Source of the DNA: Rhizobium sp. C4
Lineage (GTDB): Bacteria; Pseudomonadota; Alphaproteobacteria; Rhizobiales; Rhizobiaceae
Assembly: GCF_021026315.1 (NCBI RefSeq)
Contig: NZ_JAJNCX010000009.1
Coordinates: forward strand, 153,141-217,140
Reading direction: 5' to 3'
DNA: 64,000 nucleotides
Numbering within the stretch: the first letter of the stretch is position 1; each line of letters opens with the position of its first letter. A program made the position numbers and the translations under genes. Positions 17,053 to 26,106 of this stretch are shown here, in pieces. The notes under the pieces were generated by a model. The model was not told the DNA's origin and ran no database searches. It saw nothing but the letters and a program-made list of their open reading frames with translations.

Positions 17053-17228
17053 CCTCTCCCCTTGTGGGAGAGGAAGCGATTTCAACATCTTAGCCAAAGG
17101 CTAAGTGTTAGAAATCGCAGGTGAGGGGTTTGGGTTTGGCGCGGACAGCAATTCACCCCTCACCAAGCCTGCCAAGCCAATCGCCTGCGGCTCTTGGGGC
17201 AGGCTATCCTCTCCCACAAGGGGAGAGG
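17053..17228. repeat. Nested intergenic palindromic repeat (RIME-like)
   Basis: The outer ends are 21-bp inverted copies of each other (17053-17073 and 17208-17228), and each is itself a palindrome CCTCTCCC-N5-GGGAGAGG. Inside, GCGATTTC...GAAATCGC with TTAGCC-AAA-GGCTAA forms a long imperfect stem (about 17076-17120), and GTGAGGGGT pairs with ACCCCTCAC. It fills the gap between convergent genes, as rhizobial intergenic mosaic elements do. Confidence 0.75.
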
Positions 17229-17234
17229 AGGGCC

Positions 17235-18326
17235 TCAAGCCAGAGGCTGGTTCGCCCAATGCGCGACGCGGCTGTCGCGAAGCTCGCGGATAGAGCCCAG
17301 CTTTTCCTTGTCGCAAAGCGCCGAAAGGCCCTTGACGATGCGGGCCGCCAGTTCCGGTCCCTCATAGACCATGCAGGAATAAAGCTGCACGAGGTCAGCC
17401 CCGGCGCGGATCTTTTCCGCCGCCGTCTCTGCCGATTCCACGCCGCCGGCACCGATCAGCGGGAAATCCTTGCCGACGCGCTGGCGCATCTTGGCAAGCA
17501 CGGTGGTGGAGAGCGCAAAGAGCGGTCGTCCTGACAGCCCTCCGGCTTCGCCCGCCTGCCGCTGGTCCGTGAGACCCTTGCGGCCGATCGTCGTGTTGGA
17601 GACGATCAGCCCGTCGAGCCCGCGCTTCAGCGACACCTCGGCAATATCGTCCAGCCCGCCCTCGCTCATATCCGGCGCGATCTTCAGGAAGACCGGCACT
17701 TTCGCGCCGCCGGCCTTCGCGGCTTCCTCGTCGCGTGCTGCCAGTACGGCGGTCAGCAGCGCATCCAGGCTTTCGCGGTCCTGCAGGTTGCGCAGGCCCG
17801 GCGTATTGGGGGAGGAGACATTGGCGGTGAAATAGCGTGCGACCGAATAAAAGCTGCGAATGCCCGCCACATAGTCGGCGATGCGATCCTCGCTATCCTT
17901 GTTCGCGCCGATATTGACGCCGACCATCAGCGTCTTCGGCAGCCGCTTCAGCCGCTCGAATGCGGCGGCATGGCCTTCATTGTTGAAACCCATCCGGTTG
18001 ATCACGGCGCGGTCGGAGACGAGCCGGAACAGGCGCGGCTTCGGATTGCCCGCTTGCGGACGCGGCGTCAGCGTGCCGACCTCGGCAAAGCCGAAGCCGA
18101 GACGCACAAGCTCGGCCGGCACTTCGGCATTCTTGTCATAGCCCGCCGCCATGCCGAGCGGATTGTCGAAGGAAAGCCCTGCAATCACCTGGCTGAGCCT
18201 CGCATCGAGGGCAACCCGGCAGGCGGGGAGCAGGCCGGTCTTCAGGGCCGCAACGGAAAGACCATGCGCCGTTTCCGGGTCAAGGGTGAAGAGCGCCTGC
18301 TGGCCGAGACGGGAAAGAAAGCTCAT
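17235..18326 (-). CDS. pyrD: Quinone-dependent dihydroorotate dehydrogenase
   Basis: The 363-aa class 2 enzyme oxidises dihydroorotate to orotate at the inner membrane in pyrimidine synthesis. An N-terminal helix (FLSRLGQQALFTLDPETAHG) anchors it to the membrane. FMN-site features include AAGYDKNAEV, GFAEVGTLTPRPQAGNPKPR, the catalytic serine in NVSSPNTPGLR and IGAGGVESAETA near the end. Its ATG overlaps the DUF952 stop (ATGA), so the two are coupled. Length is normal. Confidence 0.95.
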   Translation of the reverse strand: MSFLSRLGQQALFTLDPETAHGLSVAALKTGLLPACRVALDARLSQVIAGLSFDNPLGMAAGYDKNAEVPAELVRLGFGFAEVGTLTPRPQAGNPKPRLFRLVSDRAVINRMGFNNEGHAAAFERLKRLPKTLMVGVNIGANKDSEDRIADYVAGIRSFYSVARYFTANVSSPNTPGLRNLQDRESLDALLTAVLAARDEEAAKAGGAKVPVFLKIAPDMSEGGLDDIAEVSLKRGLDGLIVSNTTIGRKGLTDQRQAGEAGGLSGRPLFALSTTVLAKMRQRVGKDFPLIGAGGVESAETAAEKIRAGADLVQLYSCMVYEGPELAARIVKGLSALCDKEKLGSIRELRDSRVAHWANQPLA

Positions 18327-18670
18327 GCCACGAACTCCGGGAAGATGTGCCTGCCATCCGCCCCCACCGGCAGCGGCTTTGCCCAGATGACGGCGGAAAG
18401 CGGGAGCGGACCGTAGAGATGCGGGAAGAGGGCGTTGTCGCGCGACGGCTCGAAGACCAGCGTCGCATCGAGCTTCGCCGTATCGGCCGCCACCAGCATC
18501 AGCCCCTCCTGGCCGGCGAAGTAAAGTTCAGCCGTCTTCACCGATTGCGCGGCGGTCGAAAGGTGGATGAACCCGTCGGCGAGATCGATCCCCGCACCTT
18601 CAAAAACGCCCTTTTCCTGAGCGGCCTGCCATATTTCGGAGGCGACGATCTTGTAGACTGCTTTTTCCAT
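18323..18670 (-). CDS. DUF952 domain protein
   Basis: The 115-aa cytoplasmic protein starts MEKAVYKIV at the ATG at 18670. DUF952 marks are WQAAQEKGVFEGAGIDLADG, FIHLSTAAQ, then VFEPSRDNALFPHLYGPL. It belongs to a small fold related to ADP-ribosylating proteins, with no established function. The DUF952-pyrD order is common in rhizobia. A longer frame to 19159 is only the antisense of the next gene. Confidence 0.9.
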   Translation of the reverse strand: MEKAVYKIVASEIWQAAQEKGVFEGAGIDLADGFIHLSTAAQSVKTAELYFAGQEGLMLVAADTAKLDATLVFEPSRDNALFPHLYGPLPLSAVIWAKPLPVGADGRHIFPEFVA

Positions 18671-18745
18671 GAGACGATGTCCGGGGCCGGGTTGCTTCAA
18701 AACCTCTTGGCGCGAAGCCGGCCGCAAACGCAAGGGGAGATTGAC

Positions 18746-19168
18746 ATGTCCAGCCGTTTTTTGCTCGCAGGCCTCATTACGTTGACACCTCTTTTCGCGC
18801 TCGCCGATGACGCGCCGGCAGGGCGCTACCAGCTGCAGCCGGTTGAAGGCGGCGTGGTGCGGCTCGATACGGCAACCGGCGAGATGACGCTTTGCAAATC
18901 CGATGCCGGCAAGCTCACCTGTGCAGCTGCTGCCGCGACGCCTGCCGCCAGCGCGCCGGCGGCCTCCGATATCGCAGCGCTGAAAGCCCGCGTCGACGCG
19001 CTGGAACGCCAGGTGGCCAGCGGCAGCAAGGGCGCTGATCTGCCCACCGATGCGGAGGTCGACCGCAGCCTGTCGATCATGGAGAAGTTCATGCGCCGCT
19101 TCATGGGTATCGCCAAGGATCTGGATCAGGAAAACCATGGTGGCAGCGCTCTTCCGCAAAAGACCTGA
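18746..19168 (+). CDS. Exported coiled-coil hypothetical protein
   Basis: The 140-aa precursor has a signal peptide (MSSRFLLAGLITLTPLFALA) and a short domain GRYQLQPVEGGVVRLDTATG followed by MTLCKSDAGKLTC. An alanine-rich linker leads to a helical segment (IAALKARVDALERQV) that should form a coiled coil, and the tail is IMEKFMRRFMGIAKDL. The two cysteines may pair. AGGGGAGA precedes the ATG at 18746. Not assigned to a named family; conserved rhizobial proteins of this plan exist but their role is unknown. Confidence 0.75.
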   Translation: MSSRFLLAGLITLTPLFALADDAPAGRYQLQPVEGGVVRLDTATGEMTLCKSDAGKLTCAAAAATPAASAPAASDIAALKARVDALERQVASGSKGADLPTDAEVDRSLSIMEKFMRRFMGIAKDLDQENHGGSALPQKT

Positions 19169-19181
19169 ACGTGTATATAAT
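19152..19181 (+). promoter_or_regulatory. Possible promoter of the LuxR-type regulator
   Basis: A consensus -10 TATAAT (19176-19181) lies 75 nt before the regulator start, with a weak -35 TTCCGC at 19152-19157 (18-nt spacer). Confidence 0.35.
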
Positions 19182-19255
19182 GGTTCTAAAATGGAGGGCC
19201 GGCCGGGGAGAGAGCGGTCGTACCAGCCAGAACCATGACCCGGGAGGGGTTGGGA

Positions 19256-19909
19256 ATGACGTCAGCCTTGACGATCTTGATTGCGGATGATCATCCGCTC
19301 TTTCGCGGCGCGCTTCGGCAGGCGGTGTGCGGCATGCAGCCCGTGCCGCAAATCCTCGAAGCCGGCGATTTCGACAGTGCCCGCAAGGCGGCCTCCGAAA
19401 ATCTCGACATCGACATGCTGCTTCTCGATCTCTCGATGCCCGGCATGAACGGGCTGACGGGCCTGATGTCGCTGCGCGCGGAATTTCCGGGCCTTGCGAT
19501 CGTCGTCTGCTCTGCCAGCGAAGACCAGCAGACCATGCGACGCGTCTTCGAGCTGGGGGCCTCCGGCTTCATTCCCAAATCCTCCGGTGCGGAACAGATC
19601 CGCGATGCGGTGCGCAAGGTCGCCGAAGGCGGTATTGCCGAACCCGAGGGCTACGATCCGCGGGCGGGCGACGCGGATGCCGAAGTCACCGATCTCCTGA
19701 GCCGCCTGCAGACGCTTACGCCCCAGCAGGTGCGCGTGCTGAACATGTTGTCCGAAGGTCTGCTCAACAAGCAGATAGCCTATGAACTCGGTGTTTCCGA
19801 AGCCACGATCAAGGCGCATGTCTCGGCCGTTCTCCTGAAACTCAACGTCGACAGCCGCACGCAGGCCGTCATCCAGCTCTCCAAGCTTGGACAGCTGCAG
19901 CCGGTCTGA
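19256..19909 (+). CDS. NarL/LuxR-type response regulator
   Basis: The 217-aa protein has a receiver domain with D11-D12, phosphoacceptor D58 (LLLDLSMPGMNG) and a lysine in FIPKSS. A LuxR-type helix-turn-helix follows, with LTPQQVRVLNMLSEGLLNKQ and VSEATIKAHVSAVLLKL. The ATG at 19256 follows GGGAGG by 9 nt; the in-frame ATG at 19235 has no such site. No kinase lies beside it, so its partner is elsewhere (an orphan regulator). Target genes are unknown. Confidence 0.9.
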   Translation: MTSALTILIADDHPLFRGALRQAVCGMQPVPQILEAGDFDSARKAASENLDIDMLLLDLSMPGMNGLTGLMSLRAEFPGLAIVVCSASEDQQTMRRVFELGASGFIPKSSGAEQIRDAVRKVAEGGIAEPEGYDPRAGDADAEVTDLLSRLQTLTPQQVRVLNMLSEGLLNKQIAYELGVSEATIKAHVSAVLLKLNVDSRTQAVIQLSKLGQLQPV

Positions 19910-20058
19910 CAGTTTGCGGCAGCGGGATGGGATTTTATTCCTTGCTCGCTTTACTCAAACGCGCGGATTGGCTAAAGTCGCGGCAGGGCTTCTGAGGGCC
20001 TTGCGGTTCCTGGCGCATGAGACGCGCCAGGCGGCGCGACAATCGAGCGGCATGACCC

Positions 20059-20724
20059 ATGATATCACACGACGCGATCTGGGGCGCGATCGACGCCCTG
20101 GCGGAAAAATACGATCTCTCCGCATCCGGCCTTGCGCGCAAGGCGGGGCTCGATCCCACGTCGTTCAACAAATCCAAACGCCTCAGCCAGGACGGGCGCC
20201 TGCGCTGGCCCTCGACGGAATCGTTGTCCAAGGTGCTGGAGGCGACCGGCGCGACGCTCGATGAGTTCATGGGGTTGCTCAATCCTGGCGGTTCTTTCAA
20301 CGCCATGCCGGCGGGCCAGTTCCCGCCGCAGCAATCGGCAATCCCCCTCCTGGGCTTCGCGCAGGCCGGCGCCGGCGGCTTCTTCGATGATGGCGGCTTC
20401 CCGGCCGGTCAGGGCTGGGACGTCGTCGATTTTCCCGCCGCCCCCGATCGCAAGGCCGGCTGCTATGCGCTGGAAGTGCAGGGCGAAAGCATGATGCCGC
20501 TTTACCGCGATGGCGATGTGCTGATCGTCGAGCCCGGCGCGCAGGTGCGTCGCGGCGACCGCGTCGTCGTCAAGACGCGCGAGGGCGAGGTGATGGCCAA
20601 GGTCCTGCAGCGCCAGACCTCGCGCAATATCGAACTCATGTCGCTCAATCCCGATCATCCCAACCGCAGTTTCGATCTCGCCGAGATCGAATGGGTGGCG
20701 CGGATCATCTGGGCCAGCCAATAG
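20059..20724 (+). CDS. XRE-HTH / S24 peptidase repressor-like protein
   Basis: The 221-aa protein joins an N-terminal helix-turn-helix of the cI type (SASGLARKAGLDPTSFNKSK) to a C-terminal S24 peptidase fold. S144 (QGESMMPLY) and K181 (VMAKVLQ) are 37 residues apart, as in LexA (119/156). Ala-Gly pairs at about 101-106 could be a self-cleavage site. Such proteins act as damage- or stress-responsive repressors; this stand-alone form is common in rhizobial chromosomes, so prophage origin is not implied. The nuclease-like gene follows with almost no gap. Confidence 0.88.
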   Translation: MISHDAIWGAIDALAEKYDLSASGLARKAGLDPTSFNKSKRLSQDGRLRWPSTESLSKVLEATGATLDEFMGLLNPGGSFNAMPAGQFPPQQSAIPLLGFAQAGAGGFFDDGGFPAGQGWDVVDFPAAPDRKAGCYALEVQGESMMPLYRDGDVLIVEPGAQVRRGDRVVVKTREGEVMAKVLQRQTSRNIELMSLNPDHPNRSFDLAEIEWVARIIWASQ

Positions 20725-20735
20725 GAAAATTTGCC

Positions 20736-21434
20736 TTGCGCTTCCTGTTCCTCGCGCTTCTGATGATTGCCGGCATAATCGGGGCCGTGATACTGATGCA
20801 GAAGGGACAGGCGCGGATCGCCGCACAGACGCCGCCGCCAGCCGCAACAACGCCGGACGCAACAAGAGCGCAGGCGATGCCCACCCCGCAGGCGGCTGCA
20901 CTGCCGACACCGGCGACACCGCCACCGATGGAAAACTTGCCGAAGGATCCGGCTTTGGCGCCCCTTCCTGCCGGAGCTGTTGCGGACAAGACGGCGAAGG
21001 CTGCGCCCGCCGAACCGTCGCGCCAGAAACCGGCGGAGCCGGCCGCCCCCGCCTTCCAGATCGTTGCCAAGCCCGCCATTGCCGCCGCCGGCATTCTCGA
21101 AACCACCCGCGGCCGCGTGACGCTGACGGCAATCGACCCGCTTGATCCCTCGGAAACCTGTGGAACCGGCTCTTCCACGTGGCCCTGCGGCCAGCTTGCA
21201 GCCACCCAGTTCGGCCGGTTCCTGCGCGGCCGCTCCGTCAACTGTGACATCCCCGACCCGGCATGGCAGGGCGAGGTGACGGCGCGCTGCACGCTCGGCA
21301 AGGAGGACATTGCCGCCTGGCTCGTCGAAAACGGCTGGGCGCGGGCAAGGCCGGGCTCCCCCTATGAAGAGGCCGGCCGCGCGGCGCAAACCGGCCGGCG
21401 CGGCATTTTCGGCCCCGACCCGCGTCACCCCTGA
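20736..21434 (+). CDS. Thermonuclease (SNase-like) family membrane-anchored protein
   Basis: The best start is a TTG at 20736 with an AGGAAA site (20723-20728), giving RFLFLALLMIAGIIGAVIL as signal-anchor. An in-frame ATG at 20691 would overlap the previous gene by 34 nt and prefix ten polar residues. A long Pro/Ala linker follows, then an SNase-like domain: GRVTLTAIDP, PCGQLAATQFGRFLRGR, CTLGKEDIAAWLVENGWA and AAQTGRRGIFG. The usual D.YGR catalytic segment is replaced by WQGEVTARC, so nuclease activity may be lost. It is probably envelope-located. Confidence 0.8.
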   Translation: MRFLFLALLMIAGIIGAVILMQKGQARIAAQTPPPAATTPDATRAQAMPTPQAAALPTPATPPPMENLPKDPALAPLPAGAVADKTAKAAPAEPSRQKPAEPAAPAFQIVAKPAIAAAGILETTRGRVTLTAIDPLDPSETCGTGSSTWPCGQLAATQFGRFLRGRSVNCDIPDPAWQGEVTARCTLGKEDIAAWLVENGWARARPGSPYEEAGRAAQTGRRGIFGPDPRHP

Positions 21435-21550
21435 GCCCGTTATTCATGAGCTACCGCTTGCCGAACGTCCCTCAAAACCCTACACAAACAGCCAAGATCA
21501 GACATGTGCGCGGGCATCTGACCCGCGACCGATAATGCGATGAAGAGGAC

Positions 21551-21967
21551 ATGATGGCGAAGAAGATTACCACCCACGAAGCCCTGATCTACGGAATGAT
21601 CCTGGTTTCCGCCTCCGACAGCAACATGACCGACGCCGAAATGGCGCGCATCGGCCGGCTCACGCACTTTTTGCCTGTCTTCAAGGGCTTTGACGAAGAG
21701 GCGCTGATCAGCGTCGCGCGCGACTGCTCTGCCCTGCTGCAGCTGCCGGAAGGGCTCGACATCGTTCTCGAAGTCATCCGCGATGCGCTGCCGCACAAGC
21801 TCTATGACACGGCCTATGCGCTCTGCGTCGAAATTGCCGCAGCCGATCTCGCGGTCGCGCCGGAAGAACTGCGCGTGCTCGCCCTCATCCGCGATCGCCT
21901 CGGCCTCGACAAGCTGACCTGTGCTGCCATCGAACGCGGCGCGATTGCCCGTTTCCGCACTGCCTGA
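21551..21967 (+). CDS. TerB-like (tellurite resistance B fold) protein
   Basis: The 138-aa all-helical protein carries TerB/DjlA N-terminal features: an acidic loop ASDSNMTDAEMARIGRL, then ALCVEIAAADLAVAPEELRVL with the two acidic metal-site loops. These proteins may bind a divalent cation; most have no link to tellurite itself. It stands alone between the nuclease-like gene and the repair helicase. An in-frame second methionine at 21554 is an equal start. Confidence 0.85.
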   Translation: MMAKKITTHEALIYGMILVSASDSNMTDAEMARIGRLTHFLPVFKGFDEEALISVARDCSALLQLPEGLDIVLEVIRDALPHKLYDTAYALCVEIAAADLAVAPEELRVLALIRDRLGLDKLTCAAIERGAIARFRTA

Positions 21968-21997
21968 CGGGCGGGATCGGCGAGGAGGGGGACGCCG

Positions 21998-24529
21998 GTG
22001 AAGACGCCTTCTGAAACCTCTGGCGATCCACATCCCCCCGGCGCTGATCTGCTTCCCGCAGCCTTCCGCCGCTGGTTCGCCGAAAAGGGCTGGCAGCCCC
22101 GCGCGCATCAGCTGTCCCTGCTGGAGAAGGCGCGCGACGGCAAATCCGTCCTCCTGATCGCGCCGACCGGGGCCGGCAAGACGCTCGCCGGCTTCATGCC
22201 TTCGCTGACGGAACTGGCCGAGCGCGGCCGGAAGAAACCGGGTACGGCGTTTCAGGGCGTCCACACGCTTTATATCTCGCCGCTCAAGGCGCTCGCTGTC
22301 GATATCGAGCGCAACCTGATGAAGCCCGTCGGCGAAATGGGCCTGCCCGTCACCATTGAGACCCGCACCGGCGATACGCCGCAGGGCAAGCGCCAGCGCC
22401 AGAAGCTCAGCCCGCCCGACATTCTCCTGACGACGCCCGAGCAGCTGGCGCTGCTGATCGCCAATACGGAAGCCGAGCGCTTTTTCGCCGATCTGCGCTA
22501 TGTCGTCTTCGACGAGTTGCATTCGCTGGTCACCTCCAAGCGCGGCCATCTCCTGGCGCTGGGTCTGGCGCGGCTACGCCGCCTTGCGCCCAACATGCAG
22601 GCGATCGGCCTTTCGGCGACGGTGGCCGATCCGCTCGACCTGCGCAAATGGCTGGTCAGCCAGGCCGAAGGCGAGGCGGCCGCAGATGTCGTCGTCGCCC
22701 CCGGCGGGGCGCGGCCGCTGATCACCATTTTGCAAAGCGAGGATCGCATTCCCTGGTCCGGCCATGTGGCGCGCTATGCCATCCCGGCCGTCTATGAGGA
22801 GATCCGCACCCACAAGACGACACTGATCTTCGTCAACACCCGCTCGCAGGCCGAACTCGTCTTTCAGGAACTCTGGACCGTCAACGACGACAGCCTGCCG
22901 ATTGCGCTCCACCACGGCTCGCTCGACGCCGGCCAGCGCCGCAAGGTGGAGGCGGCCATGGCCGAGAACAAGCTGCGCGCTGTGGTCGCCACCTCGACGC
23001 TCGATCTCGGCATTGACTGGGGCGACGTCGATCTCGTCATCCATGTCGGTGCGCCCAAGGGGGCAAGCCGGCTTGCCCAGCGCATCGGCCGCGCCAATCA
23101 CCGCATGGACGAGCCGAGCCGCGCCATTCTCGTGCCGGCCAACCGTTTCGAAGTACTGGAATGCCAGGCAGCGCTCGACGCCAACTATATCAATGCGCAG
23201 GACACGCCGCCTTCCGGCGATGGCGCGCTTGATGTTCTGGCCCAGCATGTTTTGGGCATGGCCTGCGCCGAGCCCTTTTCCGGCGATGCGCTCTTTGACG
23301 AGGTCCGCTCGGCGCTCCCTTACGCCGACCTGCCGCGAGAGACCTTCGACCGCGTGCTCGATTTTGCCGCGACCGGCGGCTATGCGCTCAGGAGCTATGA
23401 CCGCTACGCCAAGATCCGCCAGCGGCCGGACGGGCTCTGGCGCGTCGCAAATCCGCAGACCGCCCAGCAATACCGGCTGAACATCGGCACCATTGTCGAA
23501 ATGCCGATGCTCAATGTCCGCATGGTCCGGAAGAACAAGCTCGGCTCGCTCGGGCGCGGCGGGCCGGTGCTGGGCAAGATCGAGGAATATTTTCTCGAAG
23601 GCCTGACGCAGGGCGACACGTTTCTCTTCGGCGGCAAGGTGCTGCGCTTCGAAGGTATCCGCGAGAATGAGGCATTGGCGAGCCAGGCCTTTTCCATGGA
23701 CCCGAAAATCCCCGCCTATGCCGGCGGCAAGTTTCCGCTCTCCACCTATCTGGCGGAAGGCGTGCGGGGGCTCCTGGCCGACAGCAGCGAATGGCATCGC
23801 CTGCCCGATCAGGTGCGCGACTGGCTGGAAATCCAGCACGAGGTCTCGGTCCTGCCGCGCCGCGACCAGATGCTGATCGAGACCTTTCCGCGTGGCTCCC
23901 GCTTTTTCATGGTCGCCTATCCCTTCGAAGGCCGGCTGGCGCACCAGACGCTGGGCATGCTGCTCACCCGGCGGCTCGACCGCATGGGCGCGCGCCCTCT
24001 CGGCTTCGTGGCGACCGACTATTCGCTCGGGGTCTGGGGGCTTGATGACATGGGCGAGATGATCGCCGCGAGGAAGCTCGATCTGCAGGCGCTGTTCGAC
24101 GAGGACATGCTGGGCGACGATCTGGAAGCGTGGCTGGACGAAAGCTTCATGCTGAAGCGCACCTTCCGCAATTGCGCGGTGATTGCCGGCCTCATCGAGC
24201 GCCGTCATCCGGGTCAGGAAAAGACCGGGCGGCAGGTCACCGTCTCAGCCGACCTTATTTATGACGTCCTGCGCAGTCATGAGCCGGACCATATCCTGCT
24301 GCAGGCGACGCGGCAGGAAGCCGCAGCCGGGCTTTTGGACATTCAGCGCCTCGGCGCTATGCTGAGACGAATCAGGGGCCACATATTGCATCGCCCGCTC
24401 GACAGGGTCTCGCCGCTCGCCGTGCCGATCCTGCTCGAAATCGGCAAGGAGCCGGTGGCGGGCAATGCCTCGGAAAGCCTGCTTGCAGAAGCGGCGGAAG
24501 ACCTGATCCGCGATGCGATGCAGGCCTGA
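21998..24529 (+). CDS. Ligase-associated DNA-repair DEXH helicase (Lhr-like)
   Basis: The 843-aa superfamily 2 helicase starts at a GTG preceded by GAGGAGGGGG. Walker A is APTGAGKT, motif II VFDELHSL (DELH) and motif VI QRIGRANHRMD. The C-terminal half has the winged helix and Lhr-core extension. The length fits the ligase-associated subgroup. Members unwind DNA or RNA-DNA hybrids in damage repair, usually with a ligase, an exonuclease and the phosphoesterase PdeM; only pdeM is next door here (39 nt downstream), so the ligase is elsewhere or absent. Confidence 0.93.
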   Translation: MKTPSETSGDPHPPGADLLPAAFRRWFAEKGWQPRAHQLSLLEKARDGKSVLLIAPTGAGKTLAGFMPSLTELAERGRKKPGTAFQGVHTLYISPLKALAVDIERNLMKPVGEMGLPVTIETRTGDTPQGKRQRQKLSPPDILLTTPEQLALLIANTEAERFFADLRYVVFDELHSLVTSKRGHLLALGLARLRRLAPNMQAIGLSATVADPLDLRKWLVSQAEGEAAADVVVAPGGARPLITILQSEDRIPWSGHVARYAIPAVYEEIRTHKTTLIFVNTRSQAELVFQELWTVNDDSLPIALHHGSLDAGQRRKVEAAMAENKLRAVVATSTLDLGIDWGDVDLVIHVGAPKGASRLAQRIGRANHRMDEPSRAILVPANRFEVLECQAALDANYINAQDTPPSGDGALDVLAQHVLGMACAEPFSGDALFDEVRSALPYADLPRETFDRVLDFAATGGYALRSYDRYAKIRQRPDGLWRVANPQTAQQYRLNIGTIVEMPMLNVRMVRKNKLGSLGRGGPVLGKIEEYFLEGLTQGDTFLFGGKVLRFEGIRENEALASQAFSMDPKIPAYAGGKFPLSTYLAEGVRGLLADSSEWHRLPDQVRDWLEIQHEVSVLPRRDQMLIETFPRGSRFFMVAYPFEGRLAHQTLGMLLTRRLDRMGARPLGFVATDYSLGVWGLDDMGEMIAARKLDLQALFDEDMLGDDLEAWLDESFMLKRTFRNCAVIAGLIERRHPGQEKTGRQVTVSADLIYDVLRSHEPDHILLQATRQEAAAGLLDIQRLGAMLRRIRGHILHRPLDRVSPLAVPILLEIGKEPVAGNASESLLAEAAEDLIRDAMQA

Positions 24530-24568
24530 CGGGCAAGGCCCTGACGGATAAGGGTTTGAAGGAACGGA

Positions 24569-25288
24569 ATGGCAAGGCTGGCGCTGGCAGGCATGGAGAC
24601 GGAAGAGATCGGCGCATCGGTGACCACGGTCGCCGGTGTCGATTTTGTCTGCGACCCGATGGGCGCACTCTATTGCGAGGCCGACGGGCTGCTCGTCGTC
24701 TCCGACCTGCATTTGGAAAAAGGGGCAGCCTTTGCCCGCCGTGGCCAACTGCTGCCGCCCTATGACACGCATGCCACACTGAAAATCCTCGCCCGCGTCA
24801 TGGACCGCTACCGGCCGAAGCTGGTCGTTTCACTCGGCGACAATTTCCATGACCGCGTCGGCTCGGCGCTGATGCCTGCCGATTGCCGGGCGCTGATCGG
24901 CGACATGGCACGCGGTCGCGACTGGATCTGGATCACCGGCAATCACGATCCCGATGGCGTCATCGGCCTGCCCGGGACTGTGGCCGAAAGCCTCGCCTTT
25001 GCCGGCCTCACCTTCCGCCACGAGCCGGTCAAGGGTGCGGAGAAAGGCGAGATCGCCGGCCATCTCCATCCGGCCGCGACGCTCCGCCGCCGCGAGAAAT
25101 CCGTGCGCCGGCCGTGTTTCGCCACCGATGGCGACCGCCTCATCATGCCCTCCTTTGGCGTCACGACCGGTGGGCTGGATCTGGCGCATGTCGCCTTTCG
25201 CGGCCTTTTCGACCGCACGCGGCTGATCGCGCACATGATCGGCAAGGAGCGTGTCTACCCGGTGAGCTACGAGGGCCTGAAGGGCTGA
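24569..25288 (+). CDS. pdeM: Ligase-associated DNA-damage endonuclease/phosphoesterase
   Basis: The 239-aa calcineurin-like phosphoesterase has all metal-site motifs: SDLHLEKGAAFARRG, SLGDNFHD, GNHD and GHLHP. PdeM proteins are manganese-dependent and work with the Lhr-like helicase encoded upstream, with which this gene is probably co-transcribed. Another methionine at 24593 is possible. It converges on the TIGR02186 gene with a 2-nt gap, so no terminator separates them. Confidence 0.93.
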   Translation: MARLALAGMETEEIGASVTTVAGVDFVCDPMGALYCEADGLLVVSDLHLEKGAAFARRGQLLPPYDTHATLKILARVMDRYRPKLVVSLGDNFHDRVGSALMPADCRALIGDMARGRDWIWITGNHDPDGVIGLPGTVAESLAFAGLTFRHEPVKGAEKGEIAGHLHPAATLRRREKSVRRPCFATDGDRLIMPSFGVTTGGLDLAHVAFRGLFDRTRLIAHMIGKERVYPVSYEGLKG

Positions 25289-25290
25289 AA

Positions 25291-26106
25291 TCAGTCCTTG
25301 CGGAAGATCACCGATCCCGCCCAGCCGATGGTGAGCGCGATGATGACGGCCGAGAGGCCGTAGAGGAAGGAATTGCCGTAGGCCGCCTCCGTCAGCGACT
25401 GCTCTATGCCGGTCTTGACGACGCGCAGCGGCAGTTTCGTTTCCATCAGGAACTCGCCGCTCTTGAACAGATAGGCATGCACCATGTGCACGCCGTTCGG
25501 CACGTCGGCCGGCAGCTTCAGCGTGGCGCGGAAGAGGCTGGGGCTGACGAAGCGGATGCCGCCGGGATTGGTCTGATAAAGCCCGCCGCTCAGCATCTGC
25601 CGCCGGAAGGCCTGGCGGAAATCGTCAAGCGCCGCGATGTCGCCGAAATAGTTGGCGGCAAAGAGCCGAATATGGTCGATCCCGACATTGAGCGAGGCCA
25701 GCTCCTGCTGTGTCGTGATGTCCTTGATGACGCGCGTACTGGTCATCGAATAGGACTGCGGCACCGATGAGAATGTCATCTGCTCGGTGTTGATCCAGAT
25801 GCCGAAGACGCGTGCCTTGCGGCGGATCGTCGTGTCGACGCGCGGGCCTTCCAGCGTGACGATGATGTCGTACTGGCCGATCTGCTGCAGATAGTCGTCC
25901 ACATTGGTAAGCGTGCCGAAGATCGTCAGATCTGCCCCGGTGAAATCCGAGGTGATGGCGATCTCGTTTGTCGACATACCGATCTCGATGCCTTCCGGCG
26001 GGCGCACCTTGACGCCCGGCTTCTCGACAGCACGGGCGCCGCTCGCCATCAGGATCATGCCGATAACCAGGGCGCAAAGCGCGCGCGTGACGGCGGAAGG
26101 GCTCAT
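25291..26106 (-). CDS. TIGR02186 family membrane-anchored protein
   Basis: The 271-aa protein has a signal peptide (ending ASGARAV), a large periplasmic beta-rich region (ITSDFTGADLTIFGTL is typical of TIGR02186) and a C-terminal transmembrane helix (residues about 246-266, then RKD). The family nearly always sits beside a TauE/SafE exporter, as here: its ATG overlaps the exporter's stop. A shared role in sulfur-compound or anion export is inferred from that pairing. Confidence 0.9.
   Translation of the reverse strand: MSPSAVTRALCALVIGMILMASGARAVEKPGVKVRPPEGIEIGMSTNEIAITSDFTGADLTIFGTLTNVDDYLQQIGQYDIIVTLEGPRVDTTIRRKARVFGIWINTEQMTFSSVPQSYSMTSTRVIKDITTQQELASLNVGIDHIRLFAANYFGDIAALDDFRQAFRRQMLSGGLYQTNPGGIRFVSPSLFRATLKLPADVPNGVHMVHAYLFKSGEFLMETKLPLRVVKTGIEQSLTEAAYGNSFLYGLSAVIIALTIGWAGSVIFRKD

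Noticed and set aside
20009..20031. Hairpin CCTGGCGC/GCGCCAGG before the S24 gene considered as terminator or operator
   Set aside because: No T tract in either direction and only 8 bp; too weak to assign.
20059..21434. S24 repressor and nuclease-like gene considered as a prophage remnant
   Set aside because: No integrase, structural or lysis genes, no composition break, and such stand-alone S24 proteins are common in rhizobial chromosomes.
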